A DNA stretch of 52,837 bases from Clostridiales bacterium. Its GTDB lineage: Bacteria > Bacillota > Clostridia > Caldicoprobacterales > DTU083. Under the pieces are notes generated by a model. It ran no database searches. It saw only the letters and a list, made by a program, of their open reading frames with translations, and was not told where the DNA came from. Both the position numbers and the translations under genes were made by a program. Every line of letters begins with the position of its first letter. Position 1 is the first letter of the stretch. Location of the stretch: NCBI GenBank assembly GCA_012842605.1, contig DUSN01000057.1, positions 1 to 52,837 on the forward strand. The letters run 5' to 3'. Positions 29,627 through 38,035 of the stretch are shown piece after piece.

Positions 29627-30895
29627 GACTACAAAGTTATCCTCAATCAGCAGCCAATTCTGCGGGAAATCATTACCGAGAACCCAATAGAAGAAGCCGC
29701 GAATGCCAAGTTCTTTCACCAGGTTGAACTTTGCCTGGATGCTGCGCGCATCTTCAAACCATACTATGTGCTGTCTTCCCTGCTCATCAGCATAATTGAA
29801 AAATGGAGCCTGTGCTGTGGTGTCATACTCAATGCTTGTATTGTACCTAAGTGCCAGGGCTATGGCCTGCTGGGGGCTGATTGACCTTGCAAATGGACCT
29901 CCGCGCACATAGGGCAGTGTCCAGTCGTAACCATATAATGGTATGCCCATCATGATTTTGTTTTTGGGTATCTCGGTTATAGCGTACTCCATTACCGCCC
30001 TGACTTCGTTGATAGGAGAAACAGCCATAGGCGGTCCGCCTGCCCATCCCCATTCGTATGTCATCAGGAAAACCATGTCATTGGTTTCACCATGTGCTCT
30101 GTAGTCATGGCCCTCATAAAGGGTTCCTTGCTGATCGGCGGAGTACTTTGGTGCAAGAGCAGAGCTGAGCAGCAGGTTGAGAGGCCTTAAGCGGGCAGCA
30201 GCTCTTCTCATGAAGGCATTATACCGCTCCCTGTTTACCGCTCCCAGGTACTCAAAATCTACATTAAGGCCGCCATAACCTTTCTGCTGCATTACAGAAA
30301 CCGAGTTATTCAAAACCGTATTTTGAAGCGCTTCACTGGATAGCACAGCAGTAGCCAGGTCCTGGCTGAAGGTTCCGTCTTCAAAATTGGTTAGAACCAT
30401 GAGTGGCATCGCCCGCTGGCGGTAGGCTGCCTGAATGGTTGATTCATCGGATATGGGATCTAATGAGCCATCGCGGTTTATTGCATAGCTGAATATATTC
30501 AGATAGGTTAAGTGAATGCCTACTCGGTTAACAATTGCGGGGGCTGCTGCTGACCCGTTCATAATATCTATATACGCAGCGGTTTCTGTTAACGGCCTTG
30601 GTTTTTGCGGGATGTAAAGCCTGAGGCCGACCGGAATATTATCAGGATTTGTTATGCGGTTTATACGGATGAGTTCTGCCAGGGGCACATTATACATTAA
30701 GCTGATCTGGTACAGCGTCTCCCCTGGTGCAACCCAGTGATAGCTGCCCCAAATAGGTATAACAAGGGCTTGACCTATAACCAGCCTGTCCGGGTTGGGA
30801 ATCTCATTTGATGTTGCCAGCAGATCAACTGTAACTGAGTACAGCTGAGCTATTCTCCAAAGGGTATCGCCCGGTCTTACAACATGTATTTGCAT
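29612..30895 (-). CDS. LysM-LysM-GH18 protein, spore cortex lytic SleL/YaaH type
   Basis: A 427-aa protein with two LysM domains (residues 2-47 and 51-95; VVRPGDTLWRIAQLYSV and WVAPGETLYQISLMYNV) and a C-terminal GH18 domain (about 105-427). The catalytic motif GGLNVDFEYLG has Asp213 and Glu215. There is no signal peptide, which fits spore-coat enzymes such as SleL/YaaH that are assembled from the mother cell and degrade cortex fragments at germination. LysM binds peptidoglycan. An AAAGGCGG site is about 12 nt before the ATG. It supports an endospore-forming host. Confidence 0.93.
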   Translation of the reverse strand: MQIHVVRPGDTLWRIAQLYSVTVDLLATSNEIPNPDRLVIGQALVIPIWGSYHWVAPGETLYQISLMYNVPLAELIRINRITNPDNIPVGLRLYIPQKPRPLTETAAYIDIMNGSAAAPAIVNRVGIHLTYLNIFSYAINRDGSLDPISDESTIQAAYRQRAMPLMVLTNFEDGTFSQDLATAVLSSEALQNTVLNNSVSVMQQKGYGGLNVDFEYLGAVNRERYNAFMRRAAARLRPLNLLLSSALAPKYSADQQGTLYEGHDYRAHGETNDMVFLMTYEWGWAGGPPMAVSPINEVRAVMEYAITEIPKNKIMMGIPLYGYDWTLPYVRGGPFARSISPQQAIALALRYNTSIEYDTTAQAPFFNYADEQGRQHIVWFEDARSIQAKFNLVKELGIRGFFYWVLGNDFPQNWLLIEDNFVVRKLV

Positions 30896-31122
30896 ATTAT
30901 TCTTACACCGCCTTTGCAGTCCTTATAATTAAATATATTCATCTGTATATAAATCGGTTACTTTTTACTGCAGCTGCTTACTAAAAATGAAAGCAAGGAT
31001 AAAATGCTTCAGGGTTTGGTTTATTAATGCCTGATTTAGTGGTATGATTGATACAGGATATTTATAGAGAACAAATAAGAATACAGGACAATACATAAAC
31101 CGATGTCTTAGGAGGATTTGGC

Positions 31123-32526
31123 ATGTCAAAATCAAGTGTAGGAGCAATAATTGAAAAAGGCCCTCAGAACTGGCAAATCATTCAGCAGGAAGCGGGCTAT
31201 GGCTGCATCAGCCTTTCCGGGAGATGGGCGACAGCGGAAAAGGTATCTGATGTTAAAATTTACGCCAGAGTTGTTAGTGAAGAAACCGGTGAAAGCATTG
31301 TTCCATGGCAGTGTGCCCAGTCTCTGCCTGACAACGGCTGGGAGATTGTATTAAAGCGAATACCTGCAGGCGGCTTATACCGTATTGAAACCTGCATGAG
31401 TCATGCTGCTGTCAATGGTGCATTGGAATGGGCAATTCGCGGTGACATGATTCACCATATCGGCATCGGAGATTTATATGTGATAGCAGGACAGAGCAAT
31501 GCCGCAGGCTATGGGAAGGATCCGGCATATGACCCGCCGGAACTGGGAGTACATGTTCTTAGAAACAGCGGCCGCTGGGATTTGGCTTCCCATCCTCTCA
31601 ACGAGTCAACGGATACTATTCATGATGTCAATATGGAGCATGGTAATCCAGGACATTCACCATACCTGCATTTTGGGAAACTGCTTAAGAAAAGCTTAGG
31701 TTATCCCATAGGCCTTCTTCAGGCATCTCTCGGCGGATCGCCTCTGAGCCTTTGGAACCCGGATGAAAACGGAGCGCTGTACCGCAACATGATTGATATT
31801 ATCAATTCCCAGGGCGGACGTGTTAAGGGCATCCTATGGTATCAAGGCTGCTCGGATGCAGCACCGGGCTTATGCCAGACTTATCTGGCCAGGTTCATGA
31901 ATATGGTGGACTCTATCAGAAGAGATCTTGAGTTGCCAGACCTTCCGGTTCTGACGGTACAGCTGAACCGGTACCTGGAAAAATCCAGCCCGGAAGCAGA
32001 CAGCTATTGGGGAATTGTCCGGGAAGCTCAACGGCAGGCTGCTAAAATTATCCCAAATGTATATGTTGTTCCTGCTCTTGACTGTGGTTTATCAGATATA
32101 ATCCACAACAGGTCCTCTGCCAACCTGATGCTGGGTGAAAGGCTTGCAAGAACGGCTTTGACTGAAATATACGGCCGCAGTTTCCTTTACAAGGCACCTG
32201 ATCTCTCTAAAGCAATTCGGGTTGGAATTAACAAAATATTGCTTGAGTTTGACAATGTATATGACCGGCTGGATACCTTGGGAGTACAGCCTTCGCAATT
32301 GCCGTTTACCATAGTGGACGAAGAAGGAACAGCAAATATCAGAGACTGCAGTTTGCGGAAAAAGAATCAATTTGTTATTACCCTGGACAGGGAGCTGAAA
32401 GGCAGATGCGTAATTCATGGAGCTTATCAGCAAAATCCGCCGTTTATTATTCCTGTTGACTTCGAAACCCATTTGCCCATGCTGGCTTTTTACGGGATAA
32501 AAGTTCAGGCAGGCGAAGAAGTATAA
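31123..32526 (+). CDS. Sialate O-acetylesterase-like (SASA/CE6-type) esterase
   Basis: A 467-aa SGNH-fold esterase. The nucleophile is Ser125 in VIAGQSNAAGYG, the hallmark of the SASA/DUF303 family; LLQASLGGSPLSLW and ILWYQGCSDA supply the other blocks. A 110-residue N-terminal beta domain precedes the catalytic part and a beta domain follows it. No signal peptide is visible, so the enzyme is probably cytosolic and acts on imported acetylated sugars. The true substrate (sialic acid or acetyl-xylan) is not told by sequence. TAGGAGG precedes the ATG. Confidence 0.85.
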   Translation: MSKSSVGAIIEKGPQNWQIIQQEAGYGCISLSGRWATAEKVSDVKIYARVVSEETGESIVPWQCAQSLPDNGWEIVLKRIPAGGLYRIETCMSHAAVNGALEWAIRGDMIHHIGIGDLYVIAGQSNAAGYGKDPAYDPPELGVHVLRNSGRWDLASHPLNESTDTIHDVNMEHGNPGHSPYLHFGKLLKKSLGYPIGLLQASLGGSPLSLWNPDENGALYRNMIDIINSQGGRVKGILWYQGCSDAAPGLCQTYLARFMNMVDSIRRDLELPDLPVLTVQLNRYLEKSSPEADSYWGIVREAQRQAAKIIPNVYVVPALDCGLSDIIHNRSSANLMLGERLARTALTEIYGRSFLYKAPDLSKAIRVGINKILLEFDNVYDRLDTLGVQPSQLPFTIVDEEGTANIRDCSLRKKNQFVITLDRELKGRCVIHGAYQQNPPFIIPVDFETHLPMLAFYGIKVQAGEEV

Positions 32527-32609
32527 TAACAGATTTTTCGGCTGCAGATGGACAATACGGCTGAAAATGGGATATACTGTTAGAAAGAATAAACAAGGGA
32601 GGACCATAA

Positions 32610-33725
32610 ATGCTGGATCCAAGAATAAAAACACTGGCACATAATTTAATCAACTATTCATGCGGGCTGAAGGCAGGGGAAAAGGTCTTAATTGAGTCCA
32701 TCGGCCTGGAACCGCCGTTAATTAAGGAACTGATCCGGGAGGCATATGAGGTTGGTGCTGTTCCGCTGGTTACCATAAAGGATAATGAAATTAACCGGGT
32801 GCTTTATACCGGATGCACGGCAGAACAGATGAAACTGATGGCAAAGTATGAGGCAGCCAGGATGTCAGATGTAGATGCCTACATTGGAGTGCGCTCAGGA
32901 CGCAATGCATCTGAATTATCCGATGTACCTGCTGATAAAATGGAAATCTACATGAAGTACCTGTGGAATGAGGTACATGGGAAGATAAGGGTGCCAAAAA
33001 CAAAGTGGGTGGTATTGCGCTATCCTTCTCCGTCCATGGCGCAGCTGGCGCAAATGAGCACCGAAGCATTTGAGGACCATTACTTCAATGTCTGCAATCT
33101 TGATTATTCAAAGATGTCCAGGTCCATGGATCCCCTGGTAGAGTTAATGAACAGGACCGATAAGGTCAGGATTACAGGCAAGGGAACAGACCTGACCTTT
33201 TCAATCAAGGGCTTAAAGGCCATTAAGTGTGACGGAAAACTGAACATTCCGGACGGTGAAGTATACACGGCACCGGTTAAGGATTCCGTTAACGGAGTTA
33301 TTACCTACAATACCCCATCCGAATATCAGGGCTTTACTTACGAAAATGTTAAACTGACTTTCGAAAACGGCAGGATAGTAAAAGCAGAGGCCAATGATAA
33401 TGAAAGAATAAACAAGATTTTCGATACGGATGAAGGAGCCAGGTATGTGGGAGAGTTTGCAATCGGCGTCAATCCTTATATAACCAGGGCTATTAAAGAT
33501 ACCCTCTTTGATGAAAAGATTGCCGGTTCATTCCATTTTACGCCCGGCAGTTCTTATGATGATTGCTTCAATGGCAACAAATCAGCAATTCATTGGGATC
33601 TGGTATGCATTCAAACCCCGGAATACGGCGGCGGGGAAATGTATTTTGATGATGTGCTGGTTCGGAAAGACGGTTTGTTTGTACTGCCTGAACTGGAAGG
33701 CCTAAACCCTGAAAACCTTAAATGA
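32610..33725 (+). CDS. M29-family aminopeptidase (AmpS/PepS type)
   Basis: A 371-aa two-metal aminopeptidase of family M29. All expected ligands can be placed: Glu217 (PDGEVYT), Glu282 (VGEFAIGVN), His309 (GSFHFTPG), Tyr316, and His328 and Asp330 (AIHWDLV). Release of N-terminal residues from peptides in the cytosol is the family role. AAGGGAGG lies before the ATG. It follows the esterase gene by 83 nt and precedes the NYN gene. Confidence 0.95.
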   Translation: MLDPRIKTLAHNLINYSCGLKAGEKVLIESIGLEPPLIKELIREAYEVGAVPLVTIKDNEINRVLYTGCTAEQMKLMAKYEAARMSDVDAYIGVRSGRNASELSDVPADKMEIYMKYLWNEVHGKIRVPKTKWVVLRYPSPSMAQLAQMSTEAFEDHYFNVCNLDYSKMSRSMDPLVELMNRTDKVRITGKGTDLTFSIKGLKAIKCDGKLNIPDGEVYTAPVKDSVNGVITYNTPSEYQGFTYENVKLTFENGRIVKAEANDNERINKIFDTDEGARYVGEFAIGVNPYITRAIKDTLFDEKIAGSFHFTPGSSYDDCFNGNKSAIHWDLVCIQTPEYGGGEMYFDDVLVRKDGLFVLPELEGLNPENLK

Positions 33726-33777
33726 TTTCCATAAATAGGTGTTATGGTTATAAAAGAATTATATATTTGGAGTAACT

Positions 33778-34758
33778 ATGGATAAAAAGAATTTTGCTAT
33801 TTTTATTGATTTGGAAAACACCGGCGGCAATGCTGTAACCCTGAATCGTGTTATAGAAAAGGTTAAAATTAAGGGCGACATCCTGATTGGCAAAGTGTAC
33901 GGGTATCAGGAAGCTTTTTCGGGTTTGAAGGAGGTGCTTTTGTCCAATACCTTCAGTGTTCTGCCCTCCATTAAATACGGTGCAAACCAGAAAAACAACC
34001 TGGATATCCAGTTGGTAATAGATGCTCTGGACGTGGCATATACCAATGATTTGATAGACTGCTTCTGCATTGTATCCGGAGACAGTGATTACACTCCCCT
34101 TGTGGGCAAGCTGAAATCCATGGGCAAATATGTATTGGGAATATCACGTTCCGAAGTAGCTTCCAATATATTTATTAAAGCCTGCAATGAGTTTATTTTC
34201 CTTGAGACTGTCACAACGGATGCGGTAAATCAGAATTCATCTGAAGACGACACTTACAGCGCCATGGATGATTTAGCTGAAGTTCTCGAAAAGATCATCA
34301 GTGATCAGGCAGATACAGACGGCACCATGTTTGTAAGTGAACTCAAAAAGACCTTGCTGCGCCTGCGGCCGGAATTCAGCGAAAAAAGCTATGGCTACAG
34401 TTCGTTTGGGAAACTGCTGAATACCCTGGAGGCCAAATACAATACCATAAAAGTATTTGGAGACAACAACTCCCTTAAGGTAAAACTGAGGAGTGATAAT
34501 AAGAATTTAGCCGGGGAAATCAGCAAGTCCAATTGGGTCAGCATATTGCAGAATCAGCTGAACAAGCTGAAAAGCAACGGCTTTGAAAGGGTAAACCCCA
34601 GCATTATCAAGTCGGAACTGCAGAAAGATTATCCTGATTTTGATGAGCGTCAGATCGGATTTAAAAAATTCAGCGATATGATGAAGAGACTGGAAAAAGA
34701 AAAAATCGTAAGCATTGAATTTAACGAAGCAAGAACCATGCTGATCAAAATATTGTAG
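33778..34758 (+). CDS. NYN-domain protein with two OST-HTH/LOTUS domains
   Basis: A 326-aa protein. Residues 1-150 form a NYN (PIN-like) domain of the LabA/DUF88 type, with acidic residues in FAIFIDLENTGG, KNNLDIQLVIDALD and IVSGDSDYTPLV for metal-dependent RNA cleavage. Two LOTUS-like winged helices follow: about 163-240 (DGTMFVSELKKTL, FSEKSYGYSSFGKLL) and 248-326 (FDERQIGFKKFSDMMKRL). LOTUS domains bind RNA, so this is probably a ribonuclease or RNA-binding regulator; the target is unknown. It sits just upstream of the rpsF-ssb-rpsR promoter. A TTGGAG site precedes the ATG. Confidence 0.88.
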   Translation: MDKKNFAIFIDLENTGGNAVTLNRVIEKVKIKGDILIGKVYGYQEAFSGLKEVLLSNTFSVLPSIKYGANQKNNLDIQLVIDALDVAYTNDLIDCFCIVSGDSDYTPLVGKLKSMGKYVLGISRSEVASNIFIKACNEFIFLETVTTDAVNQNSSEDDTYSAMDDLAEVLEKIISDQADTDGTMFVSELKKTLLRLRPEFSEKSYGYSSFGKLLNTLEAKYNTIKVFGDNNSLKVKLRSDNKNLAGEISKSNWVSILQNQLNKLKSNGFERVNPSIIKSELQKDYPDFDERQIGFKKFSDMMKRLEKEKIVSIEFNEARTMLIKIL

Positions 34759-34784
34759 CAACAAAGTGTATAAACAAATAATTG

Positions 34785-34813
34785 TTGCGCATTATTTAGC
34801 ATGGTGATATAAT
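34785..34813 (+). promoter_or_regulatory. Probable sigma-A promoter of rpsF-ssb-rpsR
   Basis: TTGCGC, 17-nt spacer, TATAAT. The -10 is perfect. Confidence 0.6.
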
Positions 34814-34832
34814 AGCAAGTTGTAACATCCTT

Positions 34833-34853
34833 GCTCTGCAGGACATGCAGGGC
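34833..34853 (+). promoter_or_regulatory. Hairpin in rpsF leader, possible S6:S18 autoregulatory site
   Basis: GCTCTGCA and TGCAGGGC pair over 8 bp around GGACA, just before the rpsF ribosome site. Leaders of rpsF commonly bind the S6:S18 complex; I did not match the full consensus. Confidence 0.35.
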
Positions 34854-34879
34854 CATAGTCCAAAAGGAGGTGAATTGCC

Positions 34880-35167
34880 ATGAATAAATATGAATCCATT
34901 TATGTCATCAAGCCGACTGTCGAAGAGGAAGCTATCAAGGCTTTGGTTGAAAGGTTCAGCACCTTGATTCAGCAGGAAGGCGGGCAGGTAGACAATGTGG
35001 ACGAGTGGGGCAAAAGAAGGCTGGCATATCCCATTGCTGATTTTAAAGAGGGATATTATGTTCTGATGAACTTTACTGCTGAGCCCACTGTACCCCAGGA
35101 ACTGGAACGTAATTACAAGATTACGGACGATATCATTCGATTCCTCACAATCCGCGTAGATGAATAA
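34880..35167 (+). CDS. rpsF: 30S ribosomal protein S6
   Basis: Small-subunit protein that pairs with S18 on 16S rRNA. 95 aa, normal length. Recognised by [32 protein letters not shown] and [11 protein letters not shown]. An AAAGGAGGTG site lies before the ATG. First gene of rpsF-ssb-rpsR. Confidence 0.98.
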   Translation: MNKYESIYVIKPTVEEEAIKALVERFSTLIQQEGGQVDNVDEWGKRRLAYPIADFKEGYYVLMNFTAEPTVPQELERNYKITDDIIRFLTIRVDE

Positions 35168-35184
35168 TAAGGTTGGTGAGATTA

Positions 35185-35607
35185 ATGTTAAACAAGGTAA
35201 TACTCATCGGTCGTTTAACGAGAGACCCTGATTACAGGTCCACTCCCAGCAATGTCAGCGTATGTACTTTTACGCTGGCTGTTGATCGTAATTTTACTAA
35301 TCAACAGGGGGAAAGAGAAGCGGATTTTATACCCATTGTTACCTGGCGCAATCTGGCAGATACATGCCATAGGTACCTGTCAAAGGGAAGACTGGTGGCA
35401 GTATCCGGACGCCTTCAGACAAGATCTTATGAGGGCAATGACGGCCAAAAGCGCTATGTAACAGAAGTTGTCGCAGATGAGGTTCGGTTCCTGGAGAGGA
35501 GCACCACATCAACCCAGGGTGAAGGTTTCCCGCATAACCCTGCAGGCAGCAGTCCTGCACCGGGTTTTGAACCTATTGATGAAGAGGACGATGAGCTTCC
35601 ATTCTAA
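35185..35607 (+). CDS. ssb: Single-stranded DNA-binding protein
   Basis: A 140-aa SSB with an OB fold ([58 protein letters not shown]) and the acidic C-terminal tip DEEDDELPF that recruits replication and repair proteins. I start at ATG 35185; the TTG 12 bases upstream precedes the GGTGAG ribosome site. Coupled with rpsF and rpsR. Confidence 0.97.
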   Translation: MLNKVILIGRLTRDPDYRSTPSNVSVCTFTLAVDRNFTNQQGEREADFIPIVTWRNLADTCHRYLSKGRLVAVSGRLQTRSYEGNDGQKRYVTEVVADEVRFLERSTTSTQGEGFPHNPAGSSPAPGFEPIDEEDDELPF

Positions 35608-35626
35608 TTAGACAGGAGGTAGGAAT

Positions 35627-35869
35627 ATGTCTGAAAATGCAAAAAAGCAAAGAAGCAGAAGACCCAGAAAAAGGGTATGTGCATTTTGCATTGATAAAGT
35701 AGAGCGCATAGATTATAAAGATGTATTTAAACTCAGAAAGTACATCACAGAGCGGGGCAAGATTCTTCCCAGAAGAATTTCCGGCAATTGTGCAAAACAC
35801 CAGCGCCAGGTAACTACAGCTATTAAAAGAGCCCGGCACATTGCGCTGCTGCCCTATACAGCTGAATAA
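35627..35869 (+). CDS. rpsR: 30S ribosomal protein S18
   Basis: 80-aa S18 with the family block [33 protein letters not shown]. It keeps cysteines (CAFC and NCAKH), the zinc-binding form of S18. GGAGG lies before the ATG. Last gene of the unit, followed by a terminator. Confidence 0.98.
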   Translation: MSENAKKQRSRRPRKRVCAFCIDKVERIDYKDVFKLRKYITERGKILPRRISGNCAKHQRQVTTAIKRARHIALLPYTAE

Positions 35870-35875
35870 GTATAC

Positions 35876-35906
35876 AAACCGTTCCTTAGAGGGACGGTTT
35901 TGTTTT
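35876..35906 (+). terminator. Terminator of rpsF-ssb-rpsR
   Basis: AAACCGTTCC pairs with GGGACGGTTT around TTAGA, followed by TTTTGTTTT. Confidence 0.8.
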
Positions 35907-35966
35907 ATAACAGGTAAAAAAAGTACACAGCGCCATTTAGCATAAACCTTGACAGGAATTGCTGCA

Positions 35967-35995
35967 TTGACAAAGGAATACAATGAATATACAAT
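35967..35995 (+). promoter_or_regulatory. Sigma-A promoter of pheA
   Basis: TTGACA, 17-nt spacer, TACAAT; perfect -35 and one mismatch in -10. The transcript would have a leader of only about 20-25 nt. Confidence 0.7.
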
Positions 35996-36025
35996 TGACT
36001 TATAATCTGGATAAGGTGGGGGAGT

Positions 36026-36862
36026 ATGCATAAAATCGGCTATTTAGGCCCAGCCGGGACATTCACTGAGCAGGCAGCACTCTTATATTCGGAAAGCTGT
36101 CCTGGGGAGCTGATAGGATACCGCGATGTACCCGACCTTATCATGGCGGTTCAGAACGGCTCATTGGACCGAGCTATTGTACCTATTGAAAATGTGGTGG
36201 AGGGCACTGTCAATGTAACCATTGATATATTGACTCATGAAGCAGACCTGAAAATCGTTGGTGAAGTGGTGATTCCCATTCATCAGTGTCTGATTGCGGC
36301 TAATGGCACTAAGCAGGAAGATATCCGGGGAATTATATCCCATCCGCAAGCGCTGGCACAATGCAGACGTTTTCTGCAGACGCATTTTAACGGCATTCCT
36401 GTACATACGGCAAGCAGCACCGCTGCAGGCGCTATGGAGGTAAAAAACAGCACCCTGCCTTTGGCTGCTATTGCCAACAAGCGTGCAGCACAGGTATTCG
36501 GGCTTAATGTACTGGCAGAGAATATAGAAGACCATCCCCATAACTGCACTCGATTTGTAGTATTGTCCAGGCACCCGTCCCAGCCAACAGGAGATGATAA
36601 GACTTCTATAGTGTTTTCGGTTAATAATGAACCGGGTAGTCTGCTGCGTGCCTTGAGCATATTTGCACAGCATGGCATTAACCTGACACGCATTGAATCA
36701 AGACCTATGCGCACCCGCCTTGGGCAATACCTGTTTTACGTAGATTTTGAGGGACATGCACAGGACAAGGAAGCAATGAATGCTTTAAAATGTGTGGAAG
36801 CCATCAGCACATATTACAAATATCTTGGCTCCTATCCCCGTTTCCGGGATGGTTCTGGCTGA
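36026..36862 (+). CDS. pheA: Prephenate dehydratase
   Basis: Converts prephenate to phenylpyruvate in phenylalanine synthesis. Monofunctional, 278 aa. The catalytic domain (1-180) shows YLGPAGTFTEQAAL, VPIENVVEGTVN and the essential Thr-Arg-Phe in NCTRFVVLS. The C-terminal ACT domain has FSVNNEPGSLLRAL and LTRIESRPMRT, the phenylalanine-binding site for feedback inhibition. GGTGGGGGAG precedes the ATG. The next gene begins 44 nt after the stop. Confidence 0.97.
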   Translation: MHKIGYLGPAGTFTEQAALLYSESCPGELIGYRDVPDLIMAVQNGSLDRAIVPIENVVEGTVNVTIDILTHEADLKIVGEVVIPIHQCLIAANGTKQEDIRGIISHPQALAQCRRFLQTHFNGIPVHTASSTAAGAMEVKNSTLPLAAIANKRAAQVFGLNVLAENIEDHPHNCTRFVVLSRHPSQPTGDDKTSIVFSVNNEPGSLLRALSIFAQHGINLTRIESRPMRTRLGQYLFYVDFEGHAQDKEAMNALKCVEAISTYYKYLGSYPRFRDGSG

Positions 36863-36906
36863 AGTCAGTGAACGGGATATGGTTGTATGTGAAGGGGGTA
36901 TACATA

Positions 36907-37230
36907 ATGGCGAGAGACGGAGAATTTGACATAGCTAAGAATGTGAGGCTTGTAGAATGGCTGAAAAGTGAGATTTTAACCTCCGTAGCAGAGCTTTATC
37001 GTCTTTTAGCCAAAGGCATAAAGGGTTCACAGGATGCATTGGCAGACTGCCTGGCCAGCATGATTATTGCTGCTTACCTGCTTGCAAAAAGGCTGGGTAT
37101 CCCTTTTCATTTAATTGACAGCAAAATAGAAGGCAAGATACGTCTTGGCATTATTGAAGAACATGATGTGGAGAAATATTATGGAGATTTGACCTCTCTC
37201 AGCGAACACTTCAATGCCAGGAAAGAATAA
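36907..37230 (+). CDS. MazG-like family protein
   Basis: A 107-aa all-alpha protein resembling the MazG-like family found in Firmicutes (DIAKNVRLVEWLKSEILTSVAELYRLLAKG, then DALADCLASMIIAAYLLAKRLG). The start is at ATG 36907, a few bases after AAGGGGG; the frame is open further upstream into pheA but without a ribosome site. MazG relatives hydrolyse nucleoside triphosphates; the E-x-x-E-D pattern of active enzymes is only partly visible, so activity is not assured. Confidence 0.8.
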   Translation: MARDGEFDIAKNVRLVEWLKSEILTSVAELYRLLAKGIKGSQDALADCLASMIIAAYLLAKRLGIPFHLIDSKIEGKIRLGIIEEHDVEKYYGDLTSLSEHFNARKE

Positions 37231-37244
37231 GACGAGGTGTAACA

Positions 37245-38027
37245 ATGAACTCACAGCCCCTAACAGCCATTTTTCTTGTCATAGCTCCTGTCATACTGAT
37301 TACAGGGCTGATTAAAGGGTTTGGCAAGCGATTTAATTTTTATGAGCACATCCTTGCATCTGCGGGAAGTGTTTTACTTTCGATATTAGTATACTTGAAA
37401 CTGTACTCTAAGGTTTATGGACAGACTGCTTTTGATCCGTTCTGGAAAAGCTTCAGGCAGCTTTTCACAAGCGGAGTGATCAATGCAGATTATATTTTGT
37501 CTATGAACCATCAACTAGGAATGTTCAGAAATTTTGATACAGCTGAGCAACTGGCGGGCTTTTTTATTGAACAAATGAAAATGGCTATACCTGCCGTATT
37601 ATTGATATTTTCTCTTGCATATGGAGTTTTTCTGTTTTTAATACTCCGCCTTATTATGAAAAAGTTTGGTTACTCAACCCAGCCGGTACTTCCTTTTGAA
37701 GAATGGTCTCTTCCCAGGGGTATGGGCATGGGGCTGGTTGTACTTCTGCTGATTGCAATCATGGGCCGCGGCCTGGGTATTTCTAATTTTGAAGTGGTTC
37801 AGTTTACGATTGCTGCTTTGCTTTCGTTTATGTTTACGGTACTGGGACTTTCAGTCCTTTGGTTTTTCCTGAAAGCCGGGCGCGTACCGGCTGTTATCCG
37901 CTGGATACTGGCCATACTTGTATATTTGTTTGTAGGTTTTGGCTTGCCATTTTTGGGAATGTTTGACCATATATTTCATATGCGCTGGAAATATGAAAAT
38001 AAGTTTTTATTCAAAAATGGAAGGTAG
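37245..38027 (+). CDS. yybS: YybS-like DUF2232 membrane protein
   Basis: A 260-aa integral membrane protein with about six helices. It matches the YybS/DUF2232 family by its late block (LPRGMGMGLVVLLL, SFMFTVLGLSVLWFFLK, YLFVGFGLPFLGMFDHIFHMR) and by position: yybS, gdpP and rplI are neighbours in Bacillus too. Function is unknown. It is shorter than the roughly 310 aa of Bacillus YybS, mostly at the N-terminus. The gdpP gene begins 8 nt after its stop. Confidence 0.82.
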   Translation: MNSQPLTAIFLVIAPVILITGLIKGFGKRFNFYEHILASAGSVLLSILVYLKLYSKVYGQTAFDPFWKSFRQLFTSGVINADYILSMNHQLGMFRNFDTAEQLAGFFIEQMKMAIPAVLLIFSLAYGVFLFLILRLIMKKFGYSTQPVLPFEEWSLPRGMGMGLVVLLLIAIMGRGLGISNFEVVQFTIAALLSFMFTVLGLSVLWFFLKAGRVPAVIRWILAILVYLFVGFGLPFLGMFDHIFHMRWKYENKFLFKNGR

Positions 38028-38035
38028 GGAAGAGC

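Noticed and set aside
32092-32640. 182-codon open frame opposite the esterase gene and aminopeptidase start
   Set aside because: Antisense to two well-supported genes and no ribosome site.
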